DNA of 12,089 nt from Baffinella frigidus (Eukaryota > Cryptophyceae > Cryptomonadales > Baffinellaceae), in NCBI GenBank assembly GCA_026770585.1, contig MU646618.1, forward strand, positions 433,099-445,187, given 5' to 3'. Numbering within the stretch: the stretch's first letter is position 1; every line of letters begins with the position of its first letter. Of the stretch, positions 1 to 8,085 are shown in pieces. The position numbers were made by a program, and so were the translations under genes. The notes under the pieces were generated by a model, which had not been told where the DNA came from, searched no databases, and was given only the letters and a program-made list of their open reading frames with translations.

Positions 1-89
1 GGGGGGGAGGAATCGTGGCGGTCTGATCTCCCCCACGAACCCAACGGCGCACACTGTCACTGCCCCAGAACGGAAAAAGGGAGGCGGAC
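1..89 (-). other. Start of the intron after transporter exon 6
   Basis: GC-rich sequence with a G-run at 1-7. No coding match seen. Inferred to be intronic because the exon at 90-260 has a usable donor here and the protein is incomplete. Confidence 0.4.
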
Positions 90-260
90 CGCGAGAGCGA
101 TCGGGAGCGGCGCGAGCGAGCGCGACACGATGAGCTCCCACGCGTAGTCCGCGAGTATCCCCGAGGGCGTGGGGTGCAGCACGTCGCGCGCCGCGACGAG
201 GAGGTAGTGGAGGAAGTCGGACATGAGGGTGAGGTACGCCATGGCCGCGCCGAGCAGCAC
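90..260 (-). CDS. Transporter exon 6: TM3 and following loop
   Basis: 57 codons, phase 0 to phase 0, between acceptor CCCCGGCAG|GTG and donor GCTCTCGCG|gtccgc. Begins VLLGAAMAYLTLMSDFLHYL, which matches the LGA..AY..LMS(N/D)F helix of SLC38-type transporters. It continues through ADYAWELIVSRSLAPLPIALA, which fits the W..SR..P(F/L) entry to the next helix in SLC38A9-like proteins. The donor is only moderately strong, so the left boundary is less sure. Later exons lie off the left edge. Confidence 0.78.
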
Positions 261-3200
261 CTGCCGGGGCACGCAGCCATGCGTCCTCCCGCGGTCACCT
301 TCTGCCGCGCAAGTGTCTGGCGTGTATAATAAAAAAATGTGGGTCACGTCCCAGGCCGAAGGCGCGTGATGACGGTGTGGGTATCTAGGCTCGAAGTGAA
401 TCTACGCCGACGTCCTCATAACCCTGCGTCCTGAGATACCCTTAGAGCCTAGATACCCACACACAGAAGGACTGACACGCAGGATCGTGGTGCGCGACTC
501 CACCGGGCCTCCCCCTGTCCCTCTGCTTTTTCTCACGCAAGGAGCGTGACACGCACGCATTTATCCAGGGAAACCTATTTTTCTTTAGTTTGATGGCAAG
601 AAAAATTACTACACAATTCGTTCTTATTAGTCATATTAAAGCATTTACGTAGTAATTTTCCTTGCCATCAAACTAAAGAAAAGTAGGTTTCCCCGGATAA
701 GCATGCCCGTACGAGGGACACGCACAGTTGCCTCGCAACGGCGTGCGTCCGCGTCAGGCTATCGAGTCTACTTCCTGCCACCAACCCTCACGGTGTGGGC
801 AAATGACCGAATTCGGCGGTACGTAATGCCCTGGTGCGAAGTCGGATTCCGACGTCGGTTATTTCTAAAACTCCAAAAGCAAGGTGTTTCAAGTTTTAAA
901 ACTGGTACGTAATTTCCCATTTGCCCAAACCGTGAGGGCTGGTGGTCTGATACCTGTACGAGCTCGCGGCAGCCATGCGTCGGGTGAAAGGGTGGAGAGG
1001 GCACAGTGGTGCTGGTTGCGTGGCAGTGAGGTGGAAGGGACACTGTCAGCCAGCATATTTTACCTCAAGTCAACAGAGCAGATCCTCAGCCGTAAGTTGC
1101 CATTTCGTTTAGATGGCCCGGCTCTGGGAGCCGGCATTTGACTTAACGCACTAGCTTGCATGGGGGAGTTAACTTAGGTGACATGTTCTGGCTCGGAGTG
1201 AGGGACTCACAAGCATCGAGGACCATAGCGCCACGTGCCACGCCCACTCGCCAAGGTGCTCCCTGTCAGGGTTGAGGGTGTAGGTTTTATTCAGGGTCTG
1301 GGGTTTAGGGTGTAGGGTGTAGGGTTTCGGGTTTCGGGTTTCGGGGTTCGGGTTGTTTGGGTCGTAGGGTTAAGGGTCCAGGGTGTGGGGTTTATGGTGT
1401 GAATTTTGTGGGTCAGGGTTAGGGTTAGGGTTTGGGGTTTATGGTTTAGGGTTGGGGGGTTTAGGGTTGGGGGGTTTAGGGTTTGGGGTTTGGGGGGTGT
1501 ATGCCTGCAGATGGTCGAGAAGTCGTGGTGCCCAGGAGACCACCTGCTCTCGCCCAAAATCATCGTTCAACTTCGCAAACCGGGATTAGGGTTTAGGAGT
1601 TGGGGGTTGGGTTTTAGGGTTGAGGGTTGAGAGTTGAGGCTTGGGGGATTAGGGTTTAGGGTTTAGAGTTGAGGGTTTAAGAGTTGGGGGCTGGGTTTTA
1701 GGGTTTAGGGTTTAGGGTTTAGAGTTTAGGCGTGAGGGATTAGGGTTTAGGGTTTCGAGTTGAGGGATGAGGGTGTGAGGTTGAGGGGTTAGGGGTGTAG
1801 TGGCGTTTGTTTTTCACGCGTGGCTGTGGTGAGTATCACCACGTGTAGCGAGTTTGCTACTGCAAGTCAACGGCCTCAGAATCGGGGTTCGAAGACTTCA
1901 CAAGTGGCGAGTCGATGGCACGAGAAAGGGCCCGCACCGCAGGATGAGCGAGGAGGTGTAGTGACAGAACGTGCCAATGACTGCTGTGAGGAGGAGTGCT
2001 GGGAGGAGGCCGCTTCCCTCGAACGCCCAGGGTAGCACTAGCATCGATGTCCCCATCCTGGTTCAGGGTTTGGGGTTGAGGGTTTGGGGGTGAGGGTTGA
2101 GGGGTGAGGGTTAAGGGTTGAGGGTGTAGGGTGTAGGGTGTAGGGTTTAGGGTTTAGGGTGTAGGGTTTAGGGTTGAGGGTTAGAGTTTAGGGTTTCGGT
2201 TTTAGGGTTTAGGGTGCAGGGTGCAGGGTGTACATGACGTTGACAAGGCTCAAGACCCTCTCGACGGCCGACGGGGCCACGTCACTCTCAGCCGCTCCCA
2301 ATTCCGCGCCCTCCCCTCCCGCCGGAGCGAACCCATGTCCGAAGGGCGGCGGCAGTCTGCGGTGCGCCACACCTCAACGGACAACCAACCCGCACGGAAA
2401 AACCAAATCTTCGATTTTCAGACATCAAATTCACCTTGACAGCCAGGCGAATTCCCACCTGGTGGGATCAGGAGTTCCCATTTCCGAGCATGGCTGGCTT
2501 GCTGAGGAGAGAGGGTCGATGCAAACAACCGGGTGCTCGCGAACACAGGGTGGCTGAGCGGCAGGGGTGTGGACCTGAAGAGATAGAGGCCTGGGGGGAG
2601 CACGTGGGGGGGTGGCGCTGTGAATTCCGCGTCCAGGACCCCCTGCCTGTTCCAGGAGCAGGGGGGTGTCAGTGCGTGCTGTCACAGGAAATTAACCTGC
2701 GAATGTCAAAACGGGACCGCGTTCTGCTGATTTCGGTTGAGCAGAGGACGAAGAGCATCCGTTCTGTAACAGGGGGGCGGCATGTGTTCGGCGAAATGGC
2801 GGTTTATCTTGACTTGTGATCGCAGGGGGTAAACCCCAATCCCCAAACCCTCGACGCTCAACCCTGAACCCTCAACCCTCAACTATCAACCCTCACCTGC
2901 TCAAGCTCCGGTAATACTTGAGCCGAGCGCTGAATCTCTTCTCCAGAGCCGCTCTTCCCTCTTCCGAAGAGGCGAGTGTCCCTCCACCGCCATTACTTCG
3001 CCAGGACCCTGCCGCTGCGTCCTGGCCCCCAGTCCCTTCCTCGGATCGGGCATCACTGTTCCCATCGTCTGTGGGGCTGACCGTATCCTGCACGCTGTGC
3101 ACGTCTTCTGGCGATACGTCTTCGATTTCCACTCTGGTCAGTCTAACACCAGCATGACCTGCCTTCCTACTCTCCGGGGCCTCCCGGGATGCTGCAGGCG

Positions 3201-3297
3201 CAGATCGCCCCTCCTCCACATCCGGTGCGCGTGCGTCGTCATCGCCCTCAGGCGCAGCGCCTTCGAGCAGCGGCTGCCGCATAGATGCAACTGGCAT
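90..3297 (-). CDS. AAAP/SLC38-type amino-acid transporter, 5' part (SLC38A9-like), 3' end outside window
   Basis: Predicted multi-pass membrane transporter that moves amino acids across a membrane, probably of a lysosome or vacuole. Exons in order of transcription: 2897-3297, 2234-2356, 1902-2057, 1850-1859 (tentative), 1505-1570, 90-260. They total 927 nt (309 codons) in one open frame with matching phases. Seen: an acidic, Ser/Gly-rich tail of about 120 residues, a KYYRSL motif, then the TM1 motif VNVMMGTSMLVLPWAF, TM2 ending HYTSSLILRCG, an FSKL..DDFGR stretch, and TM3 with VLLGAAMAYLTLMSDFL. Known of the family: NTMMGTS-I-PW, an F(S/G)DL....FG segment and LGA..AY.(I/V)LMS(N/D)F are hallmarks of SLC38/AAAP transporters, and SLC38A9 has a long soluble N-terminus with a YYSRL-like motif. 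Inferred: SLC38A9-like membership and endolysosomal location. The remaining helices lie left of the window. Start codon and any 5' non-coding exon are uncertain. If the microexon is wrong, using the donor at 1921/1920 in exon 3 also keeps the frame (299 codons). Confidence 0.84.
376..461. mobile_element. MITE-like foldback element, family A copy 1
   Basis: Non-coding element of 86 bp with terminal inverted repeats TGTGGGTATCTAGGCTC. Its reverse complement matches 10015-10101 along nearly the whole length. It lies in transporter intron 5. I see no clear target-site duplication around this copy. Confidence 0.72.
561..700. mobile_element. Foldback element with long inverted arms
   Basis: Arms of about 50 bp (561-608 and 652-700, from TTATCC to GGATAA) pair almost perfectly. 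The shared stretches include TTTAGTTTGATGGCAAG and AAATTACTAC. The AT-rich loop is about 40 bp. GCAT stands on each side (557-560, 701-704) and may be a 4-bp target-site duplication. No coding capacity. Intronic. Confidence 0.7.
778..945. repeat. Foldback element, CCACCA..CCCTCACGG termini
   Basis: 28-bp terminal inverted repeats at 778-805 and 918-945 (CCACCARCCCTCACGGTKTG then GGCAAATG) differ at two positions. Inside them GGTACGTAAT occurs twice as a direct repeat. Related termini appear near 2388-2434, 10210 and 10598. No target-site duplication is clear. Confidence 0.6.
1041..1200. mobile_element. MITE-like foldback element, family B copy 1 (160 bp)
   Basis: Starts CACTGTCAGCCAGCATATTT and ends GGCTCGGAGTG. 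It is flanked by AGGGA on both sides (1036-1040, 1201-1205), a 5-bp target-site duplication. Its reverse complement matches 7927-8085 over the full length, including the internal AAGTCAAATGCCG and CCATCTAAACGAAA blocks. Intronic, with no coding capacity. Confidence 0.8.
1270..1500. repeat. Decayed interstitial telomere-like repeats (TTTAGGG on plus)
   Basis: Short runs of GGGTTTAGGGT, GGGTTTCGGGT, GGTGTAGGGT and similar heptamer variants. They lie in transporter intron 5, just downstream of exon 5 on the coding strand, which reads C-rich (CCCTAAA). Confidence 0.85.
1505..1570 (-). CDS. Transporter exon 5: loop and start of TM3
   Basis: 66 nt, phase 0 at both ends, encoding LNDDFGREQVVSW then APRLLDHLQ. 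Acceptor TTTGCGAAG|TTG. The frame continues to CTGCAG followed by gcatac, so the intron after it appears to start with GC. Using the internal GT site (GAGCAG|gtggtc) would delete thirteen residues of the helix leading into VLLGAAMAY. The segment sits alone between two telomere-like tracts. Confidence 0.62.
1571..1849 (-). repeat. Transporter intron 4, mostly telomere-like repeats
   Basis: From about 1800 down to 1580 the coding strand is a run of CCCTAAA, CCCTCAA, CCCTAAT and CTCTAAA heptamers leading to the acceptor TTTGCGAAG. The first 50 nt (1800-1849) are unrelated sequence. The tract supplies the only pyrimidine-rich run ahead of the acceptor. Confidence 0.7.
1850..1859 (-). CDS. Tentative 10-nt microexon of the transporter
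   Basis: Acceptor GTTGACTTGCAG|, then ten bases, then a GC donor (CTC|gctaca). It adds F-S-K-L and restores the AAAP pattern F-S-x-L-x4-F-G across to the next exon, in phase on both sides. The evidence is protein-motif fit only; GC donors are rare. Skipping it and using the upstream donor in exon 3 also keeps the frame, but shortens the TM2-TM3 loop by ten residues. Confidence 0.35.
1902..2057 (-). CDS. Transporter exon 3: TM1-TM2
   Basis: Acceptor CTGAACCAG|GATGGGG. Encodes MGTSMLVLPWAFEGSGLLPA, then a hydrophobic run ending HYTSSLILRCGPFLVPSTRH. These are the core of TM1 (with the helix-breaking GTS..PW) and TM2. The preferred donor is CCACTT|gtgaag (phase 2) at 1901/1900. An alternative donor CTTTCTC|gtgcca would end the exon at 1922 in phase 0 and splice straight to the exon at 1570. 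Family assignment rests mainly on this exon and on 90-260. Confidence 0.82.
2058..2233 (-). repeat. Transporter intron 2 made of telomere-like repeats
   Basis: This 176-nt intron starts gtacaccctgcaccctgc, continues as CCCTAAA/CCCTACA/CCCTCAA variants, and ends ccctgaaccag. Essentially no other sequence is present between the splice sites. Phases of the flanking exons (AT|G splitting a Met codon of the conserved MMGTS motif) fix both ends. Confidence 0.8.
2234..2356 (-). CDS. Transporter exon 2: linker into TM1
   Basis: 123 nt between acceptor GCACCGCAG| and donor GTCAT|gtacac. Its phase (1 nt, 40 codons, 2 nt) joins exon 1 and exon 3 exactly. Begins LPPPFGHGFAPAGG and ends SAVERVLSLVNV, followed by an ATG (Met) split across the next junction, so spliced it reads NVMMGTS. 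That is the conserved first-helix motif of AAAP transporters. Confidence 0.8.
2357..2896 (-). other. Transporter intron 1
   Basis: 540 nt. The first 65 nt on the coding strand are G-rich heptamer variants (gtgagggttgatagttgagg), the opposite polarity to the other tracts (plus-strand C-rich at 2829-2896). A copy of the CCAACC-GCACGG..GATTTTCAGAC repeat lies at about 2388-2434, matching the reverse complement of 10548-10590. The ORFs here on both strands resemble nothing I know. Confidence 0.6.
2897..3297 (-). CDS. Transporter exon 1: acidic N-terminal tail
   Basis: Starts at ATG 3297; a second in-frame ATG at 3282 begins MRQPLLEG. Encodes about 133 residues of Asp/Glu/Ser/Gly-rich, low-complexity sequence ending in LEKRFSARLKYYRSLS. 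It ends at a strong donor, AGCAG|gtgagg, in phase 2. The PLLE near the start resembles a dileucine sorting signal (inference). The frame stays open about 20 codons upstream of 3297, to a TGA. A good acceptor (CTGTCTGAACAG) lies near 3365, so the exon may really start there and be preceded by a 5' exon. Confidence 0.75.
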
Positions 3298-4149
3298 CCT
3301 GACCCCGCCGCAACTATTTTTCCATGTGAAAGCGTTCAGCCCTGGATGGCTTTGACCCTCTGTTCAGACAGGTTGTGAGGCAGGAGGGTCGACTTTTTTT
3401 TGCCCCTACTTCCTCAGCGTTGGTCGCCAAGGTGCCGCCCTGATGCGGAGCGTGGGTCTCGCTCAGGTTGCCCTTGGGAGGAGAGGAGTCTTTGGCCTCT
3501 TGCGAGGCCTGGGCGTCACTTGCGGAGCCCCTCCACTGGCCCAAAAGAGGAGTGTGGGGGTAGCTACCGGAGTGATAGTTGAGGGGTCCCACGCATACCC
3601 CGTGAGGGGCTGCTTGTGGGACGTGGGTGGAGCAGACAGGAGATGGGCTGTACGCACAGCCTGCATCTCGTTCTGTTCCTGTTCATCATGACGACTGCGA
3701 TAAGACGAAGGGGGTTCGCCAAGTAAGGGTCGGTCGGAATTGGTCGGAATTCTCCGTGTCGAAACCGTCGAAACCTGCTATAGCTCCAGGACCAGCCCCC
3801 GCTTCCGTGCTCACCATGACGTTTCGGTCCACCGGACGTGGGAACGTGTGTGCTGCTGTACGAAGTTCATTAAAGCTCCATAAGCTCCATAACACCTAAC
3901 ACCTAACACCTAACACCTAACACCTAACCCCTAACCCCTAACCCCCTAACGTCACGCGTGAACGCTAATGCGGGTGGGCACTATAATGGGTTGGTGTTTG
4001 ACAGTGCTAACGCGGTTTTCCAGATTTTCAAAATCCCCGATCCCGACAGGCAAAATCCGATCGACAGGCACAATTCGTGACTATGAACACCTCCCCCCAC
4101 TGTGTAACCTGAGGGAGACCCTTACAAATCCACCTCTCTCGCTCTCTCG
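3298..4149. other. Upstream region of transporter gene, no gene recognised
   Basis: Likely holds the promoter and 5' leader of the transporter. A pyrimidine-rich acceptor-like site is near 3365 on the minus strand. A (CACCTAA)n then (CCCCTAA)n tract lies at 3893-3950. Several ORFs of 60-130 codons exist on both strands, none with recognisable protein features. No TATA box or other core promoter element is convincing. Confidence 0.4.
3893..3950. repeat. (CACCTAA)n / (CCCCTAA)n heptamer tract
   Basis: Five CACCTAA units followed by CCCCTAA units: a regular telomere-variant array with C-rich sequence on plus, opposite to the arrays at 1270-2225 and 11920-12089. Confidence 0.9.
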
Positions 4150-6390
4150 CTCGCTGACTTCCGTACATTGGGGGAAACCTCTACATGCGTTTGGTTTGAC
4201 ATCTGTCTCATCTCACACCCCCACACAACCCCCACAATCCCTTTCACAATCCCTCTCACCTTGTGGGGTATCCGTGCCTGGAGCTCTTGTACTTCAGTCA
4301 TGGGATACCATGAGCCTCAGAACAAGGCTGACTTGGGTTCGGTGCGTGGGCGAGCGCGCGCCCCATGGGTAGCCTCAAACACCCCAACAGAACCACCCTG
4401 TATCCCCTCTTCACGAGCCTCTGCACTGGAGAGCGAAACGCGATCCGAAAGCAAAAATGCTTTCTCTGCAGATCCCTTCTACGGAACGGCGTGTCGTTGG
4501 CATATGTTGGGAGAAATTAAAACCTAAAGGACCTAAAGGACCTTGCGTATTTGTGTGCGGGCGCGATCCTACTTGGAAGCAATCAAACACCCCAAGAGAG
4601 CCGCCCTGTATCCCCTCTTCACGAGCCTCTGCACTGGAGAGCGAAACGCGATCCGAAAGCAAAAATGCTTTCTCTGCAGATCCCTTCTACGGAACGGCGT
4701 GTCGTTGGGCTATGTTGGGAGAAATTAAAACCTAAAGGACCTAAAGGACCTTGCGTATTTGTGTGCGGGCGCGATCCTACTTGGAAGCAATCAAACACCC
4801 CAAGAGAGCCGCCCTGTATCCCCTCTTCACGAGCCTCTGCACTGGAGAGCGAAACGCGATCCGAAAGCAAAAATGCTTTCTCTGCAGTCCTTTCTACGGA
4901 AGGGCGTGTCGTTGGCATATGTTGGGCGAAATTAAAACCTAAAGGACCTAAAGGAATCTTGTTTCATCTGGGGTATTCGTGGCTGGAGCTCTCATACTCC
5001 AACCATGGGATACCATGAGCCTCTTAAAGGCTGACTTGGGGTTCGGTGTGTGTGCGAGACTGTGCCTTTTTGGTCTAACTCAAACACCCCATAAAGAACT
5101 CACCCTTTGTCCCCTCTTCACGAGCCTCTGCACTGAAGAGCTAAATGCGATCCGAAAGCAAAAATTCTTTCTCTGCAGTCCTTTCTACGGAAGGGCGTGT
5201 CGTTGGCATATGTTGGGCGAAATTAAAACCTAAAGGACCTAAAGGTAGGACATTGGGGGAAACCCCTACACAACCACATGTCTCTCATTTCACCTCTGGT
5301 GTCTGGCTGATCTTATCTCATACCCCCCCACACAATCCCTCTCACCTTGTGGGGTATCCGTGCCTGAAGCTCTTATACTTCAGCCATGGGATACCATGAG
5401 CCTCAGAACGGCTGACTTGGGTTCGGTGTGTGTGCGGGCGCGCTCCTATTTTGGAAGCAATCAAACACCCCAACAGAGCCACCCTGTATCACCTCTTCAC
5501 GAGCCTCTGCACTGGAGAGCGAAACGCGATCCGAAAGCAAAAATGATTTCTCTGCAGATCCCTTATACGGAACGGCGTGTCGTTGGCGTATGTTGGGAGA
5601 AATTAAAACCTAAAGGACCCAAATTCCATTAAACTTCAACCATGGCATACCATGAGCCTCAGAACGGCTGACTTGGGCTCGGTGTGTGTGCGGGCGCGCT
5701 CCTACTCGGAAGCAATCAAAACCCCCAACAGAGTCACCCTTTATCCCCTCTTCACGAGCCTCTGCACTGGAGAGCGAGCGATCCGAAACCAAAAATGCTT
5801 TCTACGGAAGGGCGTGTCGTTGGCATATGTTGAAAGCATTTAAAACCTAAAGGACCTAAATGCTCCCTCAACGGAATGTTGTTGTTTCTGACGCTTGAAT
5901 TATCCTTTATTTTTCTGACATCCGTACATTGAGGGAAACCCCTACACAACCACATTTCTCTTCTTTCATCTTTCATGTCTAACTGATTTCACCTCACCCC
6001 CCCTCACAATCACTCTCACCTTGTGGGGTATTCGTGATTGAAGCTCCTAAACTTCAACCATGGGATACCATGAGCCTCATAGCGGCTGACTTGGGTTTGG
6101 TGCGTGCGTGAGCATGGGAGCGGTATCGCATACCTTCACCCACCCCAAGAGAACCACCCACTATCCCCTCTTCACGAGCCTCTGCACTGGAGCGAGGAGG
6201 CTCTACGGAAGGGCGTGTCGTTTGGGCCATGTTGGGAGAAATTAAAACCTGAAGGACCTAATGGACCACCGCAAAACGCGATCCGAAAGCAAAAATGCTT
6301 TCTCTGCAGATCCCTTCTACGAAACGGCGTGTTGTTGGCATATGTTAGGAGAAATTAAAACCTAAAGGACCTAAAGGACCTAAAGGACAC
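4150..6390. repeat. Tandem satellite-like array with short and long units
   Basis: Core copies begin CACGAGCCTCTGCACTGG near 4412, 4620, 4828, 5119, 5498, 5752 and 6172. Each is followed by GATCCGAAAGC..ATGCTTTCT, CTACGGAA.GGCGTGTCGTTGG, and ATGTTGGGAGAAATTAAAAC plus CCTAAAGGACCT. Long units (about 4160-4540, 5245-5615, 5920-6380) also carry a leader GTACATTGRGGGAAACC..CACCTTGTGGGGTAT..ACCATGAGCCTC. The stretches starting 4543 and 4751 are near-identical at a 208-bp period, so part of the array is recent. Weak, shared ORFs on both strands follow the repeat and are not genes. It sits upstream of the transporter gene. Confidence 0.88.
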
Positions 6391-6540
6391 CTCCAACAAC
6401 AATTTCAACGACACGGTGCCTACATCTGCTGGACGTGTGCATCTCCAGTCCTTTGCGCACGCCTAATGCCAACCAAACACTCAACCACAAGAACCGAGAA
6501 GATAACACCACATACCTCTCTGGATCTCACAAAAATCAAA
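6391..6540. other. Unique spacer, no gene seen
   Basis: Short non-repetitive DNA between the satellite array and the AT-rich island. No feature recognised. Confidence 0.4.
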
Positions 6541-6870
6541 GGCCCCGGAATTAGGCCGCCTTACAAAAACAGGGTCGTCAATTACGGGGCCCGCCTCCTT
6601 ACGATTTCTAATGAATTTTTGTGAAATGTCCTATTAGGTCGGTGTCTAAACTTCAAATGCCCGTTACACCTCAACCTTTTGTCCGAATCAAGTAATCTTT
6701 GGATGGTCTTCCTAGGATAGTATCCGCGTTCGATCCGTGTTATTATATGTTGTACATTCAGAATAAACGTCCTCTCACACTTGAACATTTTCTCACTGTA
6801 GTGAAAAAGTCCTCTCATTAAAGTGTAATCACTTTCCTCGGAGGGTCAAAAATTTCGCGCAATTTCGCGT
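6541..6870. other. AT-rich island, origin unknown
   Basis: Distinctly more AT-rich than its surroundings and inserted between two satellite fragments. Begins with an imperfect inverted repeat, GGCCCCGGAATT (6541) and AATTACGGGGCC (about 6580-6591). A minus-strand ORF of 78 codons (6582-6818), rich in Lys/Arg/Ile, matches nothing I know. Confidence 0.4.
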
Positions 6871-7065
6871 TCACGAGCCTCTGACTGGAGCAAGCGATCC
6901 GAAAGCAAAAATGCTTTCTCTGCAATCCTTGCTACGGAAGGGCGTGTCACTGGGCCATGTTGGGAGCAATTGAAACCTCAGGGACCTAAAGGGCGTAATC
7001 TGCAGAACGGAAATAACAAGTTCCGGTGTCCGCCTATGTCGGGAGTTTGAAAAACCTCAACGGTC
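6866..7065. repeat. Outlying copies of the satellite core
   Basis: 6866-6990 repeats the core (TTCACGAGCCTCT, GATCCGAAAGC..ATGCTTTCTC, CTACGGAAGGGCGTGTC, CATGTTGGGAGCAATTGAAAC). 7003-7065 is a second, diverged piece (CTGCAGAACGG, AAGTTCCGGTGTCCGCCTAT, GGGAGTTTGAAAAACCTCAA). The latter is the intronic variant also found at 8441-8541 and 9436-9492 in reverse. Confidence 0.75.
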
Positions 7066-7907
7066 TAAAACTGTCCTGTGAAAAGATCTGTGAAAACGGT
7101 CTTTTCAAGAGGCTTTTCAAGAGGCTCGAGAGTTCAGAGGCGGAATCGAATGTAAAGGATGCAGGAAGGGATGGAGATGGCCAAGTCGCGTCGCCTGTTC
7201 TGAGTGTGCTTCTCAAAGGACGGGGGGAGCCTCCGGGTTTCTCTACTCTCCTCGGTGAGGTAGGTTCGCATGCAATGTGAGTGCAATCTTAGGAACCACA
7301 GCACCAAAGGTGGGTTTATTAAACCTCGCCACAGACTTTTGGGAGTCTGGGGTTTCTAGGATAATCCACTCACCGAGCACGGCTCGTGAGGGGGTGTCTG
7401 GGGATATTACCCCACATAGAGATAGCCGGAGCGACTTTACACAAGTCACGTCCACTGTAGTCAAGTGTCCACTTTCGGTCCCGCCCGAGCGGGATCTCGT
7501 CCCTGTAGAACTGCAGAGGGAGAGTTGCAAGTTCCGGACACTTGCGCCCTTGTGCTAGATCTTAATGTGCAAACCAGGCCAGGCCACACCGACTTCGTTT
7601 ATTGCACACAGGCTTTGACCCTGCCTTGAGGTTTAATCCCTGCCTGGGGGAACAACACCCCTTCTCCCCACGCTCTGATACAAGCACGGTTGAGGCGTTT
7701 TCATTGTTGAGGCCCTTCAATCACACGGACTTCATCCCACGGCCCAGAACACCATGCACCCAAGAGAGAGAGGCGCTGGCTCTGCAGCCCGACGCCTAGC
7801 CACGCTGTGAGGATCCCAGGCCGCATGCCTGGAGCATGTGCGCATCATGCTTCTGTCCTGTATTTCCCCGGTCACGTGCAACCCCTCAAGGGCGGCCACG
7901 TTACCAA
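7066..7907. other. Intergenic DNA, no gene recognised
   Basis: Includes a short tandem CTTTTCAAGAGG pair near 7105 and a dispersed repeat (7397-7495). The plus-strand ORF at 7026-7280 begins inside a repeat and has no family features. The rest is unassigned. Confidence 0.4.
7397..7495. repeat. Dispersed repeat C, copy 1
   Basis: GGGGATAT..CCCCA.., GCCGGAG(C/T)GACTTTAC, CAAGTCACGTCCACT and GTGTCCACTTTCGG follow in order. The reverse complement of about 10630-10737 gives the same blocks at the same spacing. No coding content. Confidence 0.78.
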
Positions 7908-7926
7908 ACATCGGAGTTCCCCATTA

Positions 7927-8085
7927 CACTCGGATTCAGAACATTTCGCCTAAGTCAACTCCCCCTGAAAGCCAGCGCCTTAAGTCAAATGCCGTCCATG
8001 GTGGCCAGGTCCATCTAAACGAAAACAGGGTAAAGTTGACTCAGGTGAGCTGGTTGACTTAGCTGAAATCTTGTGGCTCGGAGTG
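7927..8085. mobile_element. MITE-like foldback element, family B copy 2 (159 bp)
   Basis: Starts CACTCGGATTCAGAACATTT and ends TGTGGCTCGGAGTG, with CATTA on both sides (7922-7926, 8086-8090). The two ends are inverted copies of each other (CCTAAGTCAAC / GTTGACTTAG). Matches 1041-1200 in reverse. It lies about 130 bp past the aminopeptidase stop codon, in the likely 3' flank. Confidence 0.82.

Larger units (their letters stand above)
261..1504 (-). other. Transporter intron 5, GC..AG, loaded with foldback elements
   Basis: 1,244-nt intron between exons 5 and 6. From its right end it starts gcatac and runs through a decayed CCCTAAA tract (about 1270-1500). It then holds the 160-bp element (1041-1200), the 778-945 foldback, the 561-700 foldback and the 376-461 foldback, and ends CCCCGGCAG at 261. 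Small ORFs inside it follow the repeats and are not genes. Confidence 0.6.

Noticed and set aside
1406-1630. Plus-strand ORF with MVEKSWCPGDHLLSPK
   Set aside because: Its ends are telomere-like repeats, and the opposite strand gives a transporter exon that fits motif and phase on both sides.
3314-3592. Minus-strand ORF just upstream of the transporter start
   Set aside because: It could be leader or an upstream exon, but it has no recognisable domain and its frame does not join the transporter exon directly.
4360-6390. Regular repeats that might suggest CRISPR
   Set aside because: Units are long (about 200-400 bp), contiguous and without unique spacers, and the DNA is eukaryotic.
4150-6390. 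ORFs shared by array units on both strands
   Set aside because: Similarity follows the DNA repeat; frames differ between units, are often cut, and show no domain.
6582-6818. Minus-strand Lys/Arg-rich ORF
   Set aside because: It only follows the AT-rich composition; no motif, splice partner or known family.
7026-7280. Plus-strand ORF of 84 codons with a donor-like GTGAGG near its end
   Set aside because: It starts inside a dispersed repeat, has no family features and no partner exon.
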